Source: an uncultured Caulobacterales bacterium
Lineage (GTDB): Bacteria > Pseudomonadota > Alphaproteobacteria > Caulobacterales > Caulobacteraceae
Direction: 5' to 3'
Assembly: GCA_903837135.1 (NCBI GenBank)
Contig: CAILTK010000038.1
Location: 32,190 to 96,189, forward strand
Length of the DNA stretch: 64,000 bases
The notes beneath the pieces were generated by a model, which did not search any database, was not told where the DNA came from, and was given only the letters and a program-made list of their open reading frames with translations. The position numbers and the translations under genes are program-made. How positions within the stretch are numbered: position 1 is the stretch's first letter; every line of letters starts with the position of its first letter. Below are positions 42,941 through 54,044 of the stretch, piece after piece.

Positions 42941-44122
42941 ATGACGACTTCAGCCCCTACCCGGATCGGCGTGATCGGCCTTGGCCAACGGATCGCCCAT
43001 GTGCTGGCGGCGATGGCTGAGGTGGGGTGGGCGCTCGACGTCGCGGCGCATGTGGACCCTGACCCCATCGGCGCGCCGATCCTGGAGGCGGCGGGGATCG
43101 ACGCCGGCGCCGCCCTGCCGTCGGTGCAGGCGCTGATCGCCGAGGGCCCGTTCGACCTTTTGATGATCGGTTCGCCCAACCACCTGCACTTCGAGCACCT
43201 GAACGCGGCGCTGGACGCCGGCTGGCCGGTGTTCATGGAGAAGCCGATCGTCCGTACCGAGGACGAGACCCTGGCCCTGGCCCGGCGGCTCGCGGCGGGA
43301 GACGCGCCGCCGGTCTATGTCGGCCTGGTGATGCGCTCGATGAGCATCGTCCGCGAGGTGATCCGTCGGATCGACTCAGGGGAGCTCGGCGAGATCGTCT
43401 CCATCGACGCCACCGAGCATCTGCATCCCGAGCACGGCGGCTATCTGGCCCGCAACTGGCGCCGCCGGCAGGCGTGGGGCGGCTCCTACCTGCTCGACAA
43501 GGTGTGCCACGACTTCGATATCTTCGGCCGCATCGCCGGCGCCCGCCCCGCGCGGGTGGCCAGCTTCGGCGGGCGGCGGATCTTCCACCCGGATCGTGCG
43601 GGAGAGCCCCGCGCCTACGACGACGGCGCACCCGCCTATGCGATGTTCGGCGCCGGCTGGTCCGGGGCGGACGACGCCTTCACCTCGGACATGGACGTGG
43701 CCGACCATCAGACCGCCCTGGTGGACTACGCCAACGGCGTCCGTCTCAGCTTCCACGCCAACAGCCACACGGCGCTGCAGGAGCGGCGCTGGTATGTCGC
43801 CGGGACGCGCGGGACGCTGATCGCCGACCTGGTGCGCAACCGGCTGATCGTGCGCGGCGTCCTCGCGCACGGCCGGCCCGAGCGGATCGATTACGGCGGG
43901 CGCACCGCCGACAATCACAACGGCGCCGACCAGGCCATGGCCCGCGACCTTCGCGCCGCCCTGGCGGGCGAGGCGGCCTTTCCGGTGACGCCGTGGGACT
44001 CGATGGAGGCGGGCCTGACGGTCATGGCGATCGACCGGGCGATGGCGGAGGAGGCCGTGGTCGACTGCGCGCCGATGTGGTCGGGCTACGACGCGGCCCG
44101 CGCCGCGCCTTCGGCGGGCTGA
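42941..44122 (+). CDS. Gfo/Idh/MocA-family oxidoreductase
   Basis: NAD(P)-dependent sugar or inositol dehydrogenase of 393 residues. The Rossmann start is IGVIGLGQRIAHVLAA, followed by SPNHLHFEHLNAAL, the family EKP (VFMEKPIV) and the substrate-domain pattern GGSYLLDKVCHDFDIFGR (Asp/His of the active site). The frame opens earlier (42851), but MTTSAPTRIGVIG at 42941 is the natural start. It lies after the UrcA terminator, so it has its own promoter. With the nearby epimerase, SDR and GH130-like genes it suggests uncommon-sugar or inositol metabolism. Confidence 0.92.
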   Translation: MTTSAPTRIGVIGLGQRIAHVLAAMAEVGWALDVAAHVDPDPIGAPILEAAGIDAGAALPSVQALIAEGPFDLLMIGSPNHLHFEHLNAALDAGWPVFMEKPIVRTEDETLALARRLAAGDAPPVYVGLVMRSMSIVREVIRRIDSGELGEIVSIDATEHLHPEHGGYLARNWRRRQAWGGSYLLDKVCHDFDIFGRIAGARPARVASFGGRRIFHPDRAGEPRAYDDGAPAYAMFGAGWSGADDAFTSDMDVADHQTALVDYANGVRLSFHANSHTALQERRWYVAGTRGTLIADLVRNRLIVRGVLAHGRPERIDYGGRTADNHNGADQAMARDLRAALAGEAAFPVTPWDSMEAGLTVMAIDRAMAEEAVVDCAPMWSGYDAARAAPSAG

Positions 44123-44658
44123 CTCCCGGCGGGACTCGCACGCAGGATTTCGCCCCCGCCACAAGCCGGAACATGGCCTTCCGCCGCGTAAACGCCGATC
44201 TGCCGATTCGGTGGGCGACGTCTGACTTCAGGCGCGGGCCGGGTCCGAGCGCTACGCCTGCAACCGGGGCTGCGGCGCTCTAACACAGGTCTTCGTGCGT
44301 ATCGGGGCTTCCCCAATCCAATAGACGGCGCAGACTGACTGTAGCGATTCGGTTTTCAATAACGTCCGCAAGCAGACATTGCGGGATCTTCAAGTTCACG
44401 ACGCGCCGGGCTCCGGCAGTCGCGGGCGATCCATAAGTGCGCCCCAGTCCGCGCGGGGAGGACACCATTGTATAGTCGTTCGAGTACCCGACTGCATCGG
44501 CCCTCTACGCGGATCACTAGTTGCTGTCGGCGGCGCCCGTCAAGCCCGAAGGGGCAGGCCCGGCGCGGCGGCGCCCTCACCACCTCATTAGACCTAACCC
44601 GCGCGACGCCCTCCGGCGCCGCGTCCTCCCGTTCACCCCTGTTCTGACGGCGGTCCCC
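44123..44658. other. Long intergenic region, locally lower GC
   Basis: About 536 bases without a convincing gene. Bases roughly 44281-44400 are clearly less GC-rich than everything around. A 62-codon minus-strand reading (44468-44280) exists with non-typical composition, and I would not call it. I looked for tRNA arms; AGTCG/CGACT around 44481-44500 has too long a loop. The part nearest 44659 presumably holds the prkA promoter; no sigma-54 motif was seen. Confidence 0.5.
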
Positions 44659-46614
44659 ATGAATATGATGGCTCCCACCCCGGATGTGTTCGAACTCAGC
44701 GCCAGCCTGTTCGAAAGCCGAAAACAGACCGAAATGTCGCTGCGCGACTATCTCACCCTGTGCCGGGAAGACCCGACCACCTTCGCCAACGCCGCCGAGC
44801 GGATGCTGGCGGCGATCGGCGAGCCCGAGGTGATCGACACCTCCACCGACCCGCGCCTCGGGCGGATCTTCATGAACCGGTCGATCAAGCGCTACCCGAC
44901 CTTCGCCGACTTCTACGGCATGGAGGAGACGATCGAGCGCATCGTCGGCTTCTTCAAGCACGCGGCGCAGGGCCTCGAGGAGCGCAAGCAGATCCTCTAC
45001 CTCCTGGGTCCGGTCGGCGGCGGCAAGTCCTCCCTGGCCGAGCGGCTGAAGACCCTGATGGAGCAGCTGCCGATCTATGTGCTGAAGGCCGGCGACCAGA
45101 TCAGCCCGGTGTTCGAATCCCCGCTCGGCCTGTTCGATCCCGAGCGTCTCGGGGCCCTGCTCACCGACCGCTACGGCATACCCTCGCGCTATCTCACCGG
45201 GCTGATGTCGCCCTGGGCGGTCAAGCGCGTCGCCGAGTTCGACGGCGACATCTCCCGCTTCACCGTGGTGCGGCTGGCCCCCTCCAAGCTCAACCAGATC
45301 TGCGTGGCCAAGACCGAGCCCGGCGACGACAACAACCAGGACATCTCGGCCCTGGTCGGCAAGGTGGATATCCGCAAGCTGGAGTTCTTCAGTCAGAACG
45401 ACCCGGACGCCTACTCCTATTCGGGCGGCCTGAACCTGACCACCCAGGGTCTCCTGGAGTTCGTGGAGATGTTCAAGGCCCCGCTCAAGATCCTGCACCC
45501 GCTGCTGACCGCCACCCAGGAGGGCAACTACGTCGGCACCGAAAGCGTCGGCGCCATTCCCTACCAGGGCGTGGTCCTGGCCCACTCCAACGAGTCCGAG
45601 TGGCAGACCTTCCGCAACAACAAGAACAACGAGGCGATGATCGACCGCATCTGCGTGGTCAACGTCCCCTACTGCCTGCGCACCAACGAGGAGACGGCGA
45701 TCTACGCCAAGCTCCTACAGGCCAGCGACCTGTCCAAGGCCCCCTGCGCGCCGGCCACCCTCGACATGCTGTCGCGCTTCTGCGTGCTGTCCCGGCTTAA
45801 GGAGCACGAGAACTCCAACCTGTTCTCCAAGATGCGGGTCTACAACGGCGAGAACCTCAAGGACGTCGATCCCAAGGCCCGCTCCATGCAGGAGTACCGC
45901 GACATGGCGGGCATGGACGAAGGGATGAACGGGGTCTCCACCCGCTTCGCCTTCAAGATCCTGGCCGAGACCTTCAACTTCGACAACGAGGAGGTGGCGG
46001 CCGATCCGGTTCACCTGATGTATGTGCTCGAACAGTCGATCCGCCGCGCCTGCTACCCCGAGGCGGTCGAGAAACAGTACGTCGAGTTCATCAAGGGCGA
46101 GCTGGCCCCGCGCTACGCCGAATTCATCGGCAACGAGATCCAGAAGGCCTATCTCGAGAGCTACAGCGACTACGGCCAGAACCTGTTCGACCGCTATGTC
46201 GCCTACGCCGACGCCTGGGTCGAGGACCAGGATTTCAAGGACTCCGACACCGGCGAGCTGTTCGACCGCAAGACCCTCGACCAGGAGCTCTCCAAGATCG
46301 AGAAGCCGGCGGGGATCGCCAATCCCAAGGACTTCCGCAACGAGGTGGTCAAGTTCGCCCTGCGCGCCCGCGCCGCCAACGCCGGCAAGAACCCGTCCTG
46401 GACCTCCTATGAGAAGATCCGCGAGGTGATCGAGAAGCGGATGTTCAGCCAGGTCGAGGAGCTGTTGCCGGTGATCAGCTTCAGCACCAAAGGCGACAAG
46501 GAGACCGAGAAGAAACACATCGATTTCGTCGAGCGGATGGTCAGCCGCGGCTATACCGCGCGCCAGACCCGCCGGCTGGTCGAATGGTACATGCGCGTCG
46601 ACAAGGCGGGCTGA
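44659..46614 (+). CDS. prkA: PrkA-type serine protein kinase (YeaG)
   Basis: It has 651 residues, the size of E. coli YeaG (644). The AAA-like PrkA N-terminal domain contains Walker A GPVGGGKSSLAERL about residues 117-130, and the PrkA C-terminal domain follows from about residue 440. The start MNMMAPTPDVFELS at 44659 is taken; the frame runs open from 44521 in non-coding-looking sequence. It is the first gene of a prkA-yeaH-spoVR cluster, widely conserved in proteobacteria and induced by starvation and stationary phase in E. coli. Cytoplasmic. Confidence 0.96.
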   Translation: MNMMAPTPDVFELSASLFESRKQTEMSLRDYLTLCREDPTTFANAAERMLAAIGEPEVIDTSTDPRLGRIFMNRSIKRYPTFADFYGMEETIERIVGFFKHAAQGLEERKQILYLLGPVGGGKSSLAERLKTLMEQLPIYVLKAGDQISPVFESPLGLFDPERLGALLTDRYGIPSRYLTGLMSPWAVKRVAEFDGDISRFTVVRLAPSKLNQICVAKTEPGDDNNQDISALVGKVDIRKLEFFSQNDPDAYSYSGGLNLTTQGLLEFVEMFKAPLKILHPLLTATQEGNYVGTESVGAIPYQGVVLAHSNESEWQTFRNNKNNEAMIDRICVVNVPYCLRTNEETAIYAKLLQASDLSKAPCAPATLDMLSRFCVLSRLKEHENSNLFSKMRVYNGENLKDVDPKARSMQEYRDMAGMDEGMNGVSTRFAFKILAETFNFDNEEVAADPVHLMYVLEQSIRRACYPEAVEKQYVEFIKGELAPRYAEFIGNEIQKAYLESYSDYGQNLFDRYVAYADAWVEDQDFKDSDTGELFDRKTLDQELSKIEKPAGIANPKDFRNEVVKFALRARAANAGKNPSWTSYEKIREVIEKRMFSQVEELLPVISFSTKGDKETEKKHIDFVERMVSRGYTARQTRRLVEWYMRVDKAG

Positions 46615-46619
46615 CCCCT

Positions 46620-47933
46620 ATGGGCATGACCGTGATCGACCGCCGGCTGAACCCGAGCGGAAAAAGCCTGCCCAACCGCCAGCGATTCATCCGTCTGGCC
46701 AAGTCGGCGATCAAGGACGCGGTGGTCCGCTCGATCCGCGAACGCGCCCTCGGAGACGTCGACAGCAAGGAGGTGGTCAACATCCCGATGAAGCGGATCG
46801 CCGAGCCGCGGCTGCGCCATTCCGGCCAGGGCGGCGACCGCGACCAGGTGATGCCCGGCAACAAGGAGTTCCTGCGCGGCGACACCCTGCCCAAGCCGAA
46901 GTCGGGCGAGGGCGGCGGCAGGGGGTCGGAGGGGGCGCCCGACGGGGAGGGCGAGGACGAGTTCAGCTTCACCCTCACCACCAACGAGTATCTCGACGTG
47001 CTGTTCGAGGAGCTGGAGCTGCCGGATCTGGCCAAGGCCAAGCTCAAGGACGCCAAGACCGTCCGCTTTCACCGCGCCGGCCACACGCCGAGCGGCAATC
47101 CCACCAACCTCAACCTGATCCGCACCATGCGCCACAGCCTGGCGCGGCGCATCTGTCTCGGCCGCCCCCGGCCCGAGGCGCTGGCCGCCCTCGAGGCCGA
47201 GATCGCTGTCCTGGCGGCGATGGAGCCGCGCGACGCGGAGGATCAGGCGCGGCTCGACCAGTGCCTCGAGGACCGCCGCCAGCTTCACGCAAGGGCCCGG
47301 CGGATCGCCTACATCGACCCGGTTGACCTGCGCTACAACCGGTTCGAGGCCCGTCCGCAGCCGACCGCCCAGGCGGTGATGTTCTGCCTGATGGACGTCT
47401 CCGGCTCGATGACCGAGGACATGAAGGACCTGGCCAAGCGCTTCTTCCTCCTGCTGCACCTGTTCCTGAACCGGCAGTACGAAAAGGTCGACATCGTCTT
47501 CATCCGCCACACCACCGAGGCGCGCGAGGTCGACGAGGAGACCTTCTTCCGCAGTCGCGAGACCGGCGGCACGGTCGTGTCCTCGGCCCTCGCGGAGATG
47601 CGCCGGATCGTCGAGGCGCGCTATCCGGTGGAGGACTGGAACATCTACGCGGCCCAGGCCTCGGACGGAGACAACTATTCGAGCGACAGCGCCCGCTGCA
47701 AGGCGCTCCTGACCGAACAGATCCTGCCGATCTGCCAGTACTTCGCCTACGTCGAGGTCCATGACCAGCGCCAGGCCGAAATCTTCCTGTCGCAGCAAAA
47801 CGTCAGCGACCTGTGGAAGGACTACGCCGGCTGCACCCCGCGGGCCAACTTCGCGATGAAGCGGGTGTTCAGCAAGGCCGACGTCTTCCCGGTCTTCCAC
47901 CAGCTGTTCAGCAAGACCCGGCTCGCGGCGTGA
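46620..47933 (+). CDS. yeaH: YeaH/DUF444-family protein with von Willebrand A domain
   Basis: It has 437 residues. The N-terminal part is basic (VIDRRLNPSGKSLPNRQRFI) with a Gly/Glu-rich linker around residues 95-115. The C-terminal vWA-like domain has the metal site CLMDVSGSMTED about residue 257-267 and GGTVVSSAL. It follows prkA with 5 bases between, and functions with it in an unknown way. The ATG at 46620 lies next to a second at 46626. Confidence 0.95.
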   Translation: MGMTVIDRRLNPSGKSLPNRQRFIRLAKSAIKDAVVRSIRERALGDVDSKEVVNIPMKRIAEPRLRHSGQGGDRDQVMPGNKEFLRGDTLPKPKSGEGGGRGSEGAPDGEGEDEFSFTLTTNEYLDVLFEELELPDLAKAKLKDAKTVRFHRAGHTPSGNPTNLNLIRTMRHSLARRICLGRPRPEALAALEAEIAVLAAMEPRDAEDQARLDQCLEDRRQLHARARRIAYIDPVDLRYNRFEARPQPTAQAVMFCLMDVSGSMTEDMKDLAKRFFLLLHLFLNRQYEKVDIVFIRHTTEAREVDEETFFRSRETGGTVVSSALAEMRRIVEARYPVEDWNIYAAQASDGDNYSSDSARCKALLTEQILPICQYFAYVEVHDQRQAEIFLSQQNVSDLWKDYAGCTPRANFAMKRVFSKADVFPVFHQLFSKTRLAA

Positions 47934-47958
47934 TGTGTTCGAGCCAGACCTTCTCTTT

Positions 47959-47990
47959 CCGCTCATCCCGGCGTTCGCCGGGATGAGCGG
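47959..47990. repeat. REP-like palindrome in the yeaH-spoVR gap
   Basis: Arms 47959-47972 and 47977-47990 (CCGCTCATCCCGGC and its exact complement) are 14 bases long around a GTTC loop. The CATCCCGGC core is typical of scattered REP elements in alphaproteobacterial genomes. It may stabilise the upstream message or terminate it partly. Confidence 0.7.
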
Positions 47991-48011
47991 ATCAATGATG
48001 AGCGGATCAAT
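47982..48011. repeat. 15-base tandem duplication
   Basis: GATGAGCGGATCAAT occurs twice head to tail (47982-47996 and 47997-48011). The first copy overlaps the right arm of the REP-like palindrome, so the duplication came after it, probably by slippage. It lies 34 bases before the spoVR start. Confidence 0.75.
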
Positions 48012-48044
48012 AGAGAGTTTGTATACCCGGAAAGGAATAGGCCC

Positions 48045-49718
48045 ATGAGCGGTCTGCTGTTCGAGTCCGGCGAGTGGAGCTTCGACTCCCTCAAGCGCAC
48101 CTACGACGCGATCGAGGAGATCGCCGTCGGCGAGATGGGCCTCGACCCCTATCCCAACCAGATCGAGCTGATCAGCGCCGAGCAGATGCTGGACGCCTAT
48201 TCATCGATAGGCATGCCGATTTTCTACCACCACTGGTCGTTCGGAAAACGCTTCGCCCGCGACGAGGCGATCTATCGCAAGGGTTATGGCGGGCTCGCCT
48301 ACGAGATCGTCATCAACTCCAACCCCTGCATCTCCTACATCATGGAGGAGAACACCATGACCATGCAGGCGCTGGTCATGGCGCACGCGGCCTTCGGCCA
48401 TAACCACTTCTTCAAGAACAACTATCTGTTCAAGGAGCAGACCGACGCCAGCGGCATCCTCGACTACCTCGGCTTCGCCAAGGGCTACATCTCCCGCTGC
48501 GAGGAGCGCTACGGCATCGGCCCGGTCGAGCGCATCCTCGACGCCGCCCACGCGCTGATGGACCAGGGCGTGAACCGCTACGGCCGCCGCGCCCGCCCGA
48601 GCCTCGCCGAGGAGATGGCCCGCAGCGCCGCGCGCGAAGCCCACGCCCAGGGCAGCTTCAACGACCTCTGGCGCACCCTGCCGGCCTCGGGCCGCCGGAC
48701 GCCGGAGGCGGGACTGGACGACCCTGACGCGCCGGGCCGCGGGGCGATGCAGCTGCCCGAGGAGAACCTGCTCTATTTCCTGGAGAAGTTCTCGCCGCGC
48801 CTGCGCAGCTGGGAGCGCGAGTTGCTGCGCATCGTGCGCAACATCGCCCAGTACTTCTTCCCCCAGCGCCAGACCAAGGTGATGAACGAGGGCTGCGCCA
48901 CCTATGTCCACTACAAGATCATGACCCGGCTGCACGAACTCGGGAAGATCAGCGACGGATCGATGCTCGAGTTCCTGGCCAGCCACACCGCCGTGGTATG
49001 CCAGCCGGAGTTCGACGACCGGCGCTACAGCGGGCTCAACCCCTACGCCCTCGGTTTCGAGATGATGTGCGACATCGAGCGCGTGGCCCTGAACCCCACC
49101 GCCGAGGACAGGGAATACCTGCCCGAGATCGCCGGCTGCGGCGACCCGATGGGCGCGCTTCGGACCGCCTGGGCCAACTATCGCGACGACAGCTTCATCG
49201 CCCAGTTCCTGAGCCCGCACCTGATGCGCAGGATGAAGCTGTTCAAGCTCGAGAACCACGCCGCGCACGACCACTACCGTGTCGCCGCCATCCATGACGG
49301 CTCGGGCTATACCGAGGTGCGGCGCGCCCTGGCGGCCCAGTACGACCCCGGCGCCCGCGATCCCAACATCGAGGTCACCGGCGCCAACCTCGCCGGCGAC
49401 CGCAAGCTCGAGCTGACCCACCATCTGCACAACGACGTCCCCCTGGCCGAGCCCGACGCCCGGGCGGTGCTCGGCTATATCGCCGACCTGTGGGGCTTCG
49501 GCGTGGAGCTGCGCGGCCTGGGCCGGGACGACCAGCTTCGCTATAGCTTCGAGCTCAGGGCCGAAGGGACGGTCCCGGCGGAGCCACCGGCGATGGCGGC
49601 GTTCTCTGGCTGGCCGCAAGGGGATGCACCCATCCTATATCACCCTACATTGTCATTCTCGGGCGTAGGGCCGCGAAGCGGGCTGGAGACCCGAGAACCC
49701 AGCAGCGATCTTGTTTGA
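48045..49718 (+). CDS. spoVR: SpoVR-family protein with repeat-derived C-terminus
   Basis: It has 557 residues, compared with about 510 for E. coli YcgB. The body matches SpoVR: PNQIELISAEQMLDAYSSIG, FYHHWSFGKRF, NPCISYIMEENTMTMQALVM, then QTKVMNEGCATYVHYKIM and NPYALGFEMMCDIERV. Beyond about residue 535 the reading enters a large inverted repeat (49650-49807), so the last 22 or so residues (LSFSGVGPRSGLETREPSSD, then LV) and the stop codon are encoded by the repeat. The conserved part is intact, so function may be kept. GGAAAGGAAT precedes the ATG. It acts with prkA and yeaH. Confidence 0.93.
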   Translation: MSGLLFESGEWSFDSLKRTYDAIEEIAVGEMGLDPYPNQIELISAEQMLDAYSSIGMPIFYHHWSFGKRFARDEAIYRKGYGGLAYEIVINSNPCISYIMEENTMTMQALVMAHAAFGHNHFFKNNYLFKEQTDASGILDYLGFAKGYISRCEERYGIGPVERILDAAHALMDQGVNRYGRRARPSLAEEMARSAAREAHAQGSFNDLWRTLPASGRRTPEAGLDDPDAPGRGAMQLPEENLLYFLEKFSPRLRSWERELLRIVRNIAQYFFPQRQTKVMNEGCATYVHYKIMTRLHELGKISDGSMLEFLASHTAVVCQPEFDDRRYSGLNPYALGFEMMCDIERVALNPTAEDREYLPEIAGCGDPMGALRTAWANYRDDSFIAQFLSPHLMRRMKLFKLENHAAHDHYRVAAIHDGSGYTEVRRALAAQYDPGARDPNIEVTGANLAGDRKLELTHHLHNDVPLAEPDARAVLGYIADLWGFGVELRGLGRDDQLRYSFELRAEGTVPAEPPAMAAFSGWPQGDAPILYHPTLSFSGVGPRSGLETREPSSDLV

Positions 49719-49807
49719 AGTCGCGGACACGCGTCGAGGGCGGAGCTGCTGGGTTCTCGGGTCTGCGGTCGGTCGCTTCGCGCCCTCTCTCCGCCCGAGA
49801 ATGACAA
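49650..49807. repeat. Long imperfect inverted repeat inside spoVR 3' end
   Basis: The left arm (49650-49705) begins TTGTCATTCTCGGGCG and ends ACCCGAGAACCCAGCAG; the right arm (49746-49807) is its near-complement, reading CTGCTGGGTTCTCGGGT to CCGCCCGAGAATGACAA. The ends are exact for 16-17 bases, and the middles differ by small substitutions and insertions. The spacer is about 40 bases. The size and perfect ends suggest a non-coding MITE-like or REP-pair element. It covers the 3' end of spoVR and could fold to end its transcript. Confidence 0.8.
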
Positions 49808-49857
49808 ATATTCTTGAGGTGATGCATCACTCTGATAGCCGTCTCACGGGGGGGCCC

Positions 49858-50439
49858 ATGAAACACCTGACGCCGGCGGCTGCGCTCATCGCCCTCCTGA
49901 CCCTCTCGGGCTGCGGCCGGCGGGCGGCGCCGATGCTCACCGGCGCGGTGACGGCCGACGATGCGGTCTATGTCTACCTCAGCGTCGACCCCTCGGCGCG
50001 CGGGACGCTGATCGCCCACGGCGCCGGCGCGAGCACTCCGGTCGCCGTCACGCCGACGCGGTTGACGCCGGGCCAGGGGTATTTCCTGCACATGGTGGCG
50101 ATCAACGGGACCGGCCGCGCCGGCGTTCTCGGCGAATTCCGGCTGAACGGCCCGCGGCTCCATTTCGCCGACGGGAGCCAGCGCCTGCTCACCGGCCTGC
50201 CGGGCTGGTCGGCCGGATACGGCGGAGCGGCGCCCGACCTCGCGCCGCAGCCGTGGACATCGCCCGCCGGCGGGCTCTTCCCCGAGGGCGCCAACGGCGC
50301 GCCGCCGTGGGGCCTGACCAAGGGAATCGCCCCCGCCGCCCAGTGGATTTGGCCCGCCGACGCCCGCTCGTTCCCGGCCGGCCCGCCGAACGCCTGCACC
50401 CGCTGCAGCGCGGACTTCTCCGCGGTGATCCTGCCCTGA
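49858..50439 (+). CDS. Putative lipoprotein of unknown function
   Basis: It has 193 residues. The N-terminus MKHLTPAAALIALLTLSGCG carries a lipobox (LSGC), so it is lipid-modified at that Cys and exported. The mature part is beta-rich with Gly/Pro turns, contains QWIWPADARSFP and ends with a CTRC pair. I do not recognise the family. GGGGGGG immediately before CCC-ATG is the only ribosome-site candidate. It starts 50 bases after the long inverted repeat and converges on the CinA-type gene (3-base gap). Confidence 0.75.
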   Translation: MKHLTPAAALIALLTLSGCGRRAAPMLTGAVTADDAVYVYLSVDPSARGTLIAHGAGASTPVAVTPTRLTPGQGYFLHMVAINGTGRAGVLGEFRLNGPRLHFADGSQRLLTGLPGWSAGYGGAAPDLAPQPWTSPAGGLFPEGANGAPPWGLTKGIAPAAQWIWPADARSFPAGPPNACTRCSADFSAVILP

Positions 50440-50442
50440 GAC

Positions 50443-50931
50443 CTAAACCTCGCCGGTGATGGCGGTCTCCAGCAGCCGCAGGGCCGCTTCGGCGAAGGTG
50501 AGCATGTTTTCGAGGCGGTCGGTCTGCCCGGTCTCCAGCGTCTCCACCAGGGCGTGGGCGCCGGACACCGCCAGGCAGGCATGGCCGGCCGCGTCGCCAT
50601 AGCCGTTGCCGGTCGGGCCGGCCGCGCCGGTCTCGGCCAGGCCCCAGGTCGTGTCGAGCCGCTCGCGCACGGTGTTCGCCAGCAGGGTCGCGTAAGGCTC
50701 GCTGGCCGAGCGGACCCCCTCCACGTCCTCGCGCCCGAGGCCGAGCAGGCGGTGTCGGGCGCGGGCGGTGTAGATCACCCCGCCGCCGATGAAGAAGGCC
50801 GAGGCGCCCGGAACCGCCAGCAGGGCGGCCGAGATCAGCCCGCCCGCCGAGGATTCCGCCACGCCGACCGTCTCGCCGCGCGCTTTGAGCAGGCCGCCCA
50901 CCCGCGCCGCGATCGTGAAAAGCTCGTCCAT
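50443..50931 (-). CDS. CinA-family protein (nicotinamide-nucleotide amidase, PncC type)
   Basis: It has 162 residues, the C-terminal CinA domain alone. Signatures are VAESSAGGLISAALL (catalytic Ser region), GGGVIYTARARHRLLGL, and ETGAAGPTGNGYGDAAGHAC. It deamidates NMN to recycle pyridine nucleotide in the cytoplasm. Single-domain PncC forms are common; no competence link is implied. The usual T-x-E/K pattern GGVIxYxxxxK is altered (YTARARHR). Confidence 0.9.
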   Translation of the reverse strand: MDELFTIAARVGGLLKARGETVGVAESSAGGLISAALLAVPGASAFFIGGGVIYTARARHRLLGLGREDVEGVRSASEPYATLLANTVRERLDTTWGLAETGAAGPTGNGYGDAAGHACLAVSGAHALVETLETGQTDRLENMLTFAEAALRLLETAITGEV

Positions 50932-51054
50932 GCGCCGATCCTAGGCCTGATTGATGGCCGGTTGAAGCGCGGACGCAAAGCCCCGACTCCAAACTTTCAC
51001 GGAACCCTCTCCGGCCCGGCGCTTTGATGGGGCGACCCTGCGGAGAGCTGCGCG

Positions 51055-53139
<2,085 letters not shown>

Positions 53140-53144
53140 GCGTA

Positions 53145-54044
53145 ATGGCGGCGGGCGCGACCGATTGCGTGGTGGTCGGCGGAGGTCCCGCCGGCCTGAC
53201 CGCCGCCATCTATCTGGCGCGCTTTCGCCTCAAGGTGCGGGTGTTCGACGGGGGCCGGAGCCGGGCGGCGCTGATCCCCCTGACGCGCAACCACGCGGGC
53301 TTTCCGAACGGCGTGTCGGGAGTCGAGCTCCTGGAGCGAATGCGGGCGCAGGCGTTGAAGTACGGCGCCGAGATCATCTCCGCCACGGTCGATGGCCTCG
53401 AGACCACGGCCGACGGATTTGGCGTGAGCGTCGGCAACGCCATCGTGCCGGCCAGGACGGTGCTCATGGCCACCGGCGTCTACAACCGTCGCCCGCCCAT
53501 GCCCGAAGCCCTGCACCGCGAGGCCCTGGCGCGTGGGCTGATCCGTTATTGCCCGGTCTGCGACGGCTATGAGGTGATCGACCGCGCCGTCGCCGTGGTC
53601 GGCACGGGCGAGCACGGCCTGCGCGAGACCGAATTCCTGCGCAGCTATACCAGCCGCCTGAGCCTGATCGCGCCCGAGGGACCACACGCGTTCACCGTTG
53701 CGGAGCGGGCGAGGCTGGCCGACCTCGGCGTCGTCGTCCGCGACGGCCCGGTCGGCGCGTTCCGTCTCGAGGACGCGGCCATCGTCGTCGACACGCCGGG
53801 CGGCCCGCTGAGGTTCGACAGCGTCTATCCGGCCATGGGCTCGGACGTGCATTCGGACCTGGCCCGCGGCCTGGGCGTCCGCCTCACCGACCTCGGCTGC
53901 ATCGTCGTCGACGCCCACCAGCGCTCGAGCCTGCCCGGCCTCTACGCCGCCGGCGACGTGGTGGTCGGCCTCGACCAGATCAGCCACGCCATGGGCGAAG
54001 CCGGCGTCGCCGCCACGACCATCCGGAATGATCTGGCGGGCTGA
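53145..54044 (+). CDS. Thioredoxin-reductase-like FAD oxidoreductase
   Basis: It has 299 residues. The FAD motif is CVVVGGGPAGLTAAIYLARF, the NAD(P)H part contains VAVVGTGEHGLRE, and the C-terminal GLYAAGDVVVGLDQISHAMG closes the FAD site. The redox CxxC is present as RYCPVCDGYEV (CPVC instead of the canonical CATC). The nucleotide motif of the NADPH domain, GTGEHG, lacks the standard GxGxxA. It directly follows katE with a 5-base gap, so it is made with the catalase and probably reduces a stress-linked partner. Confidence 0.9.
   Translation: MAAGATDCVVVGGGPAGLTAAIYLARFRLKVRVFDGGRSRAALIPLTRNHAGFPNGVSGVELLERMRAQALKYGAEIISATVDGLETTADGFGVSVGNAIVPARTVLMATGVYNRRPPMPEALHREALARGLIRYCPVCDGYEVIDRAVAVVGTGEHGLRETEFLRSYTSRLSLIAPEGPHAFTVAERARLADLGVVVRDGPVGAFRLEDAAIVVDTPGGPLRFDSVYPAMGSDVHSDLARGLGVRLTDLGCIVVDAHQRSSLPGLYAAGDVVVGLDQISHAMGEAGVAATTIRNDLAG

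Noticed and set aside
44280..44468. 62-codon minus-strand frame in the long intergenic region
   Set aside because: No ribosome site, no typical codon use and no family resemblance; kept only as part of the intergenic note.
44481..44500. tRNA-like arm AGTCG/CGACT with TTCGAG
   Set aside because: The loop is 10 bases instead of 7, and no acceptor, D or anticodon arm can be fitted around it.
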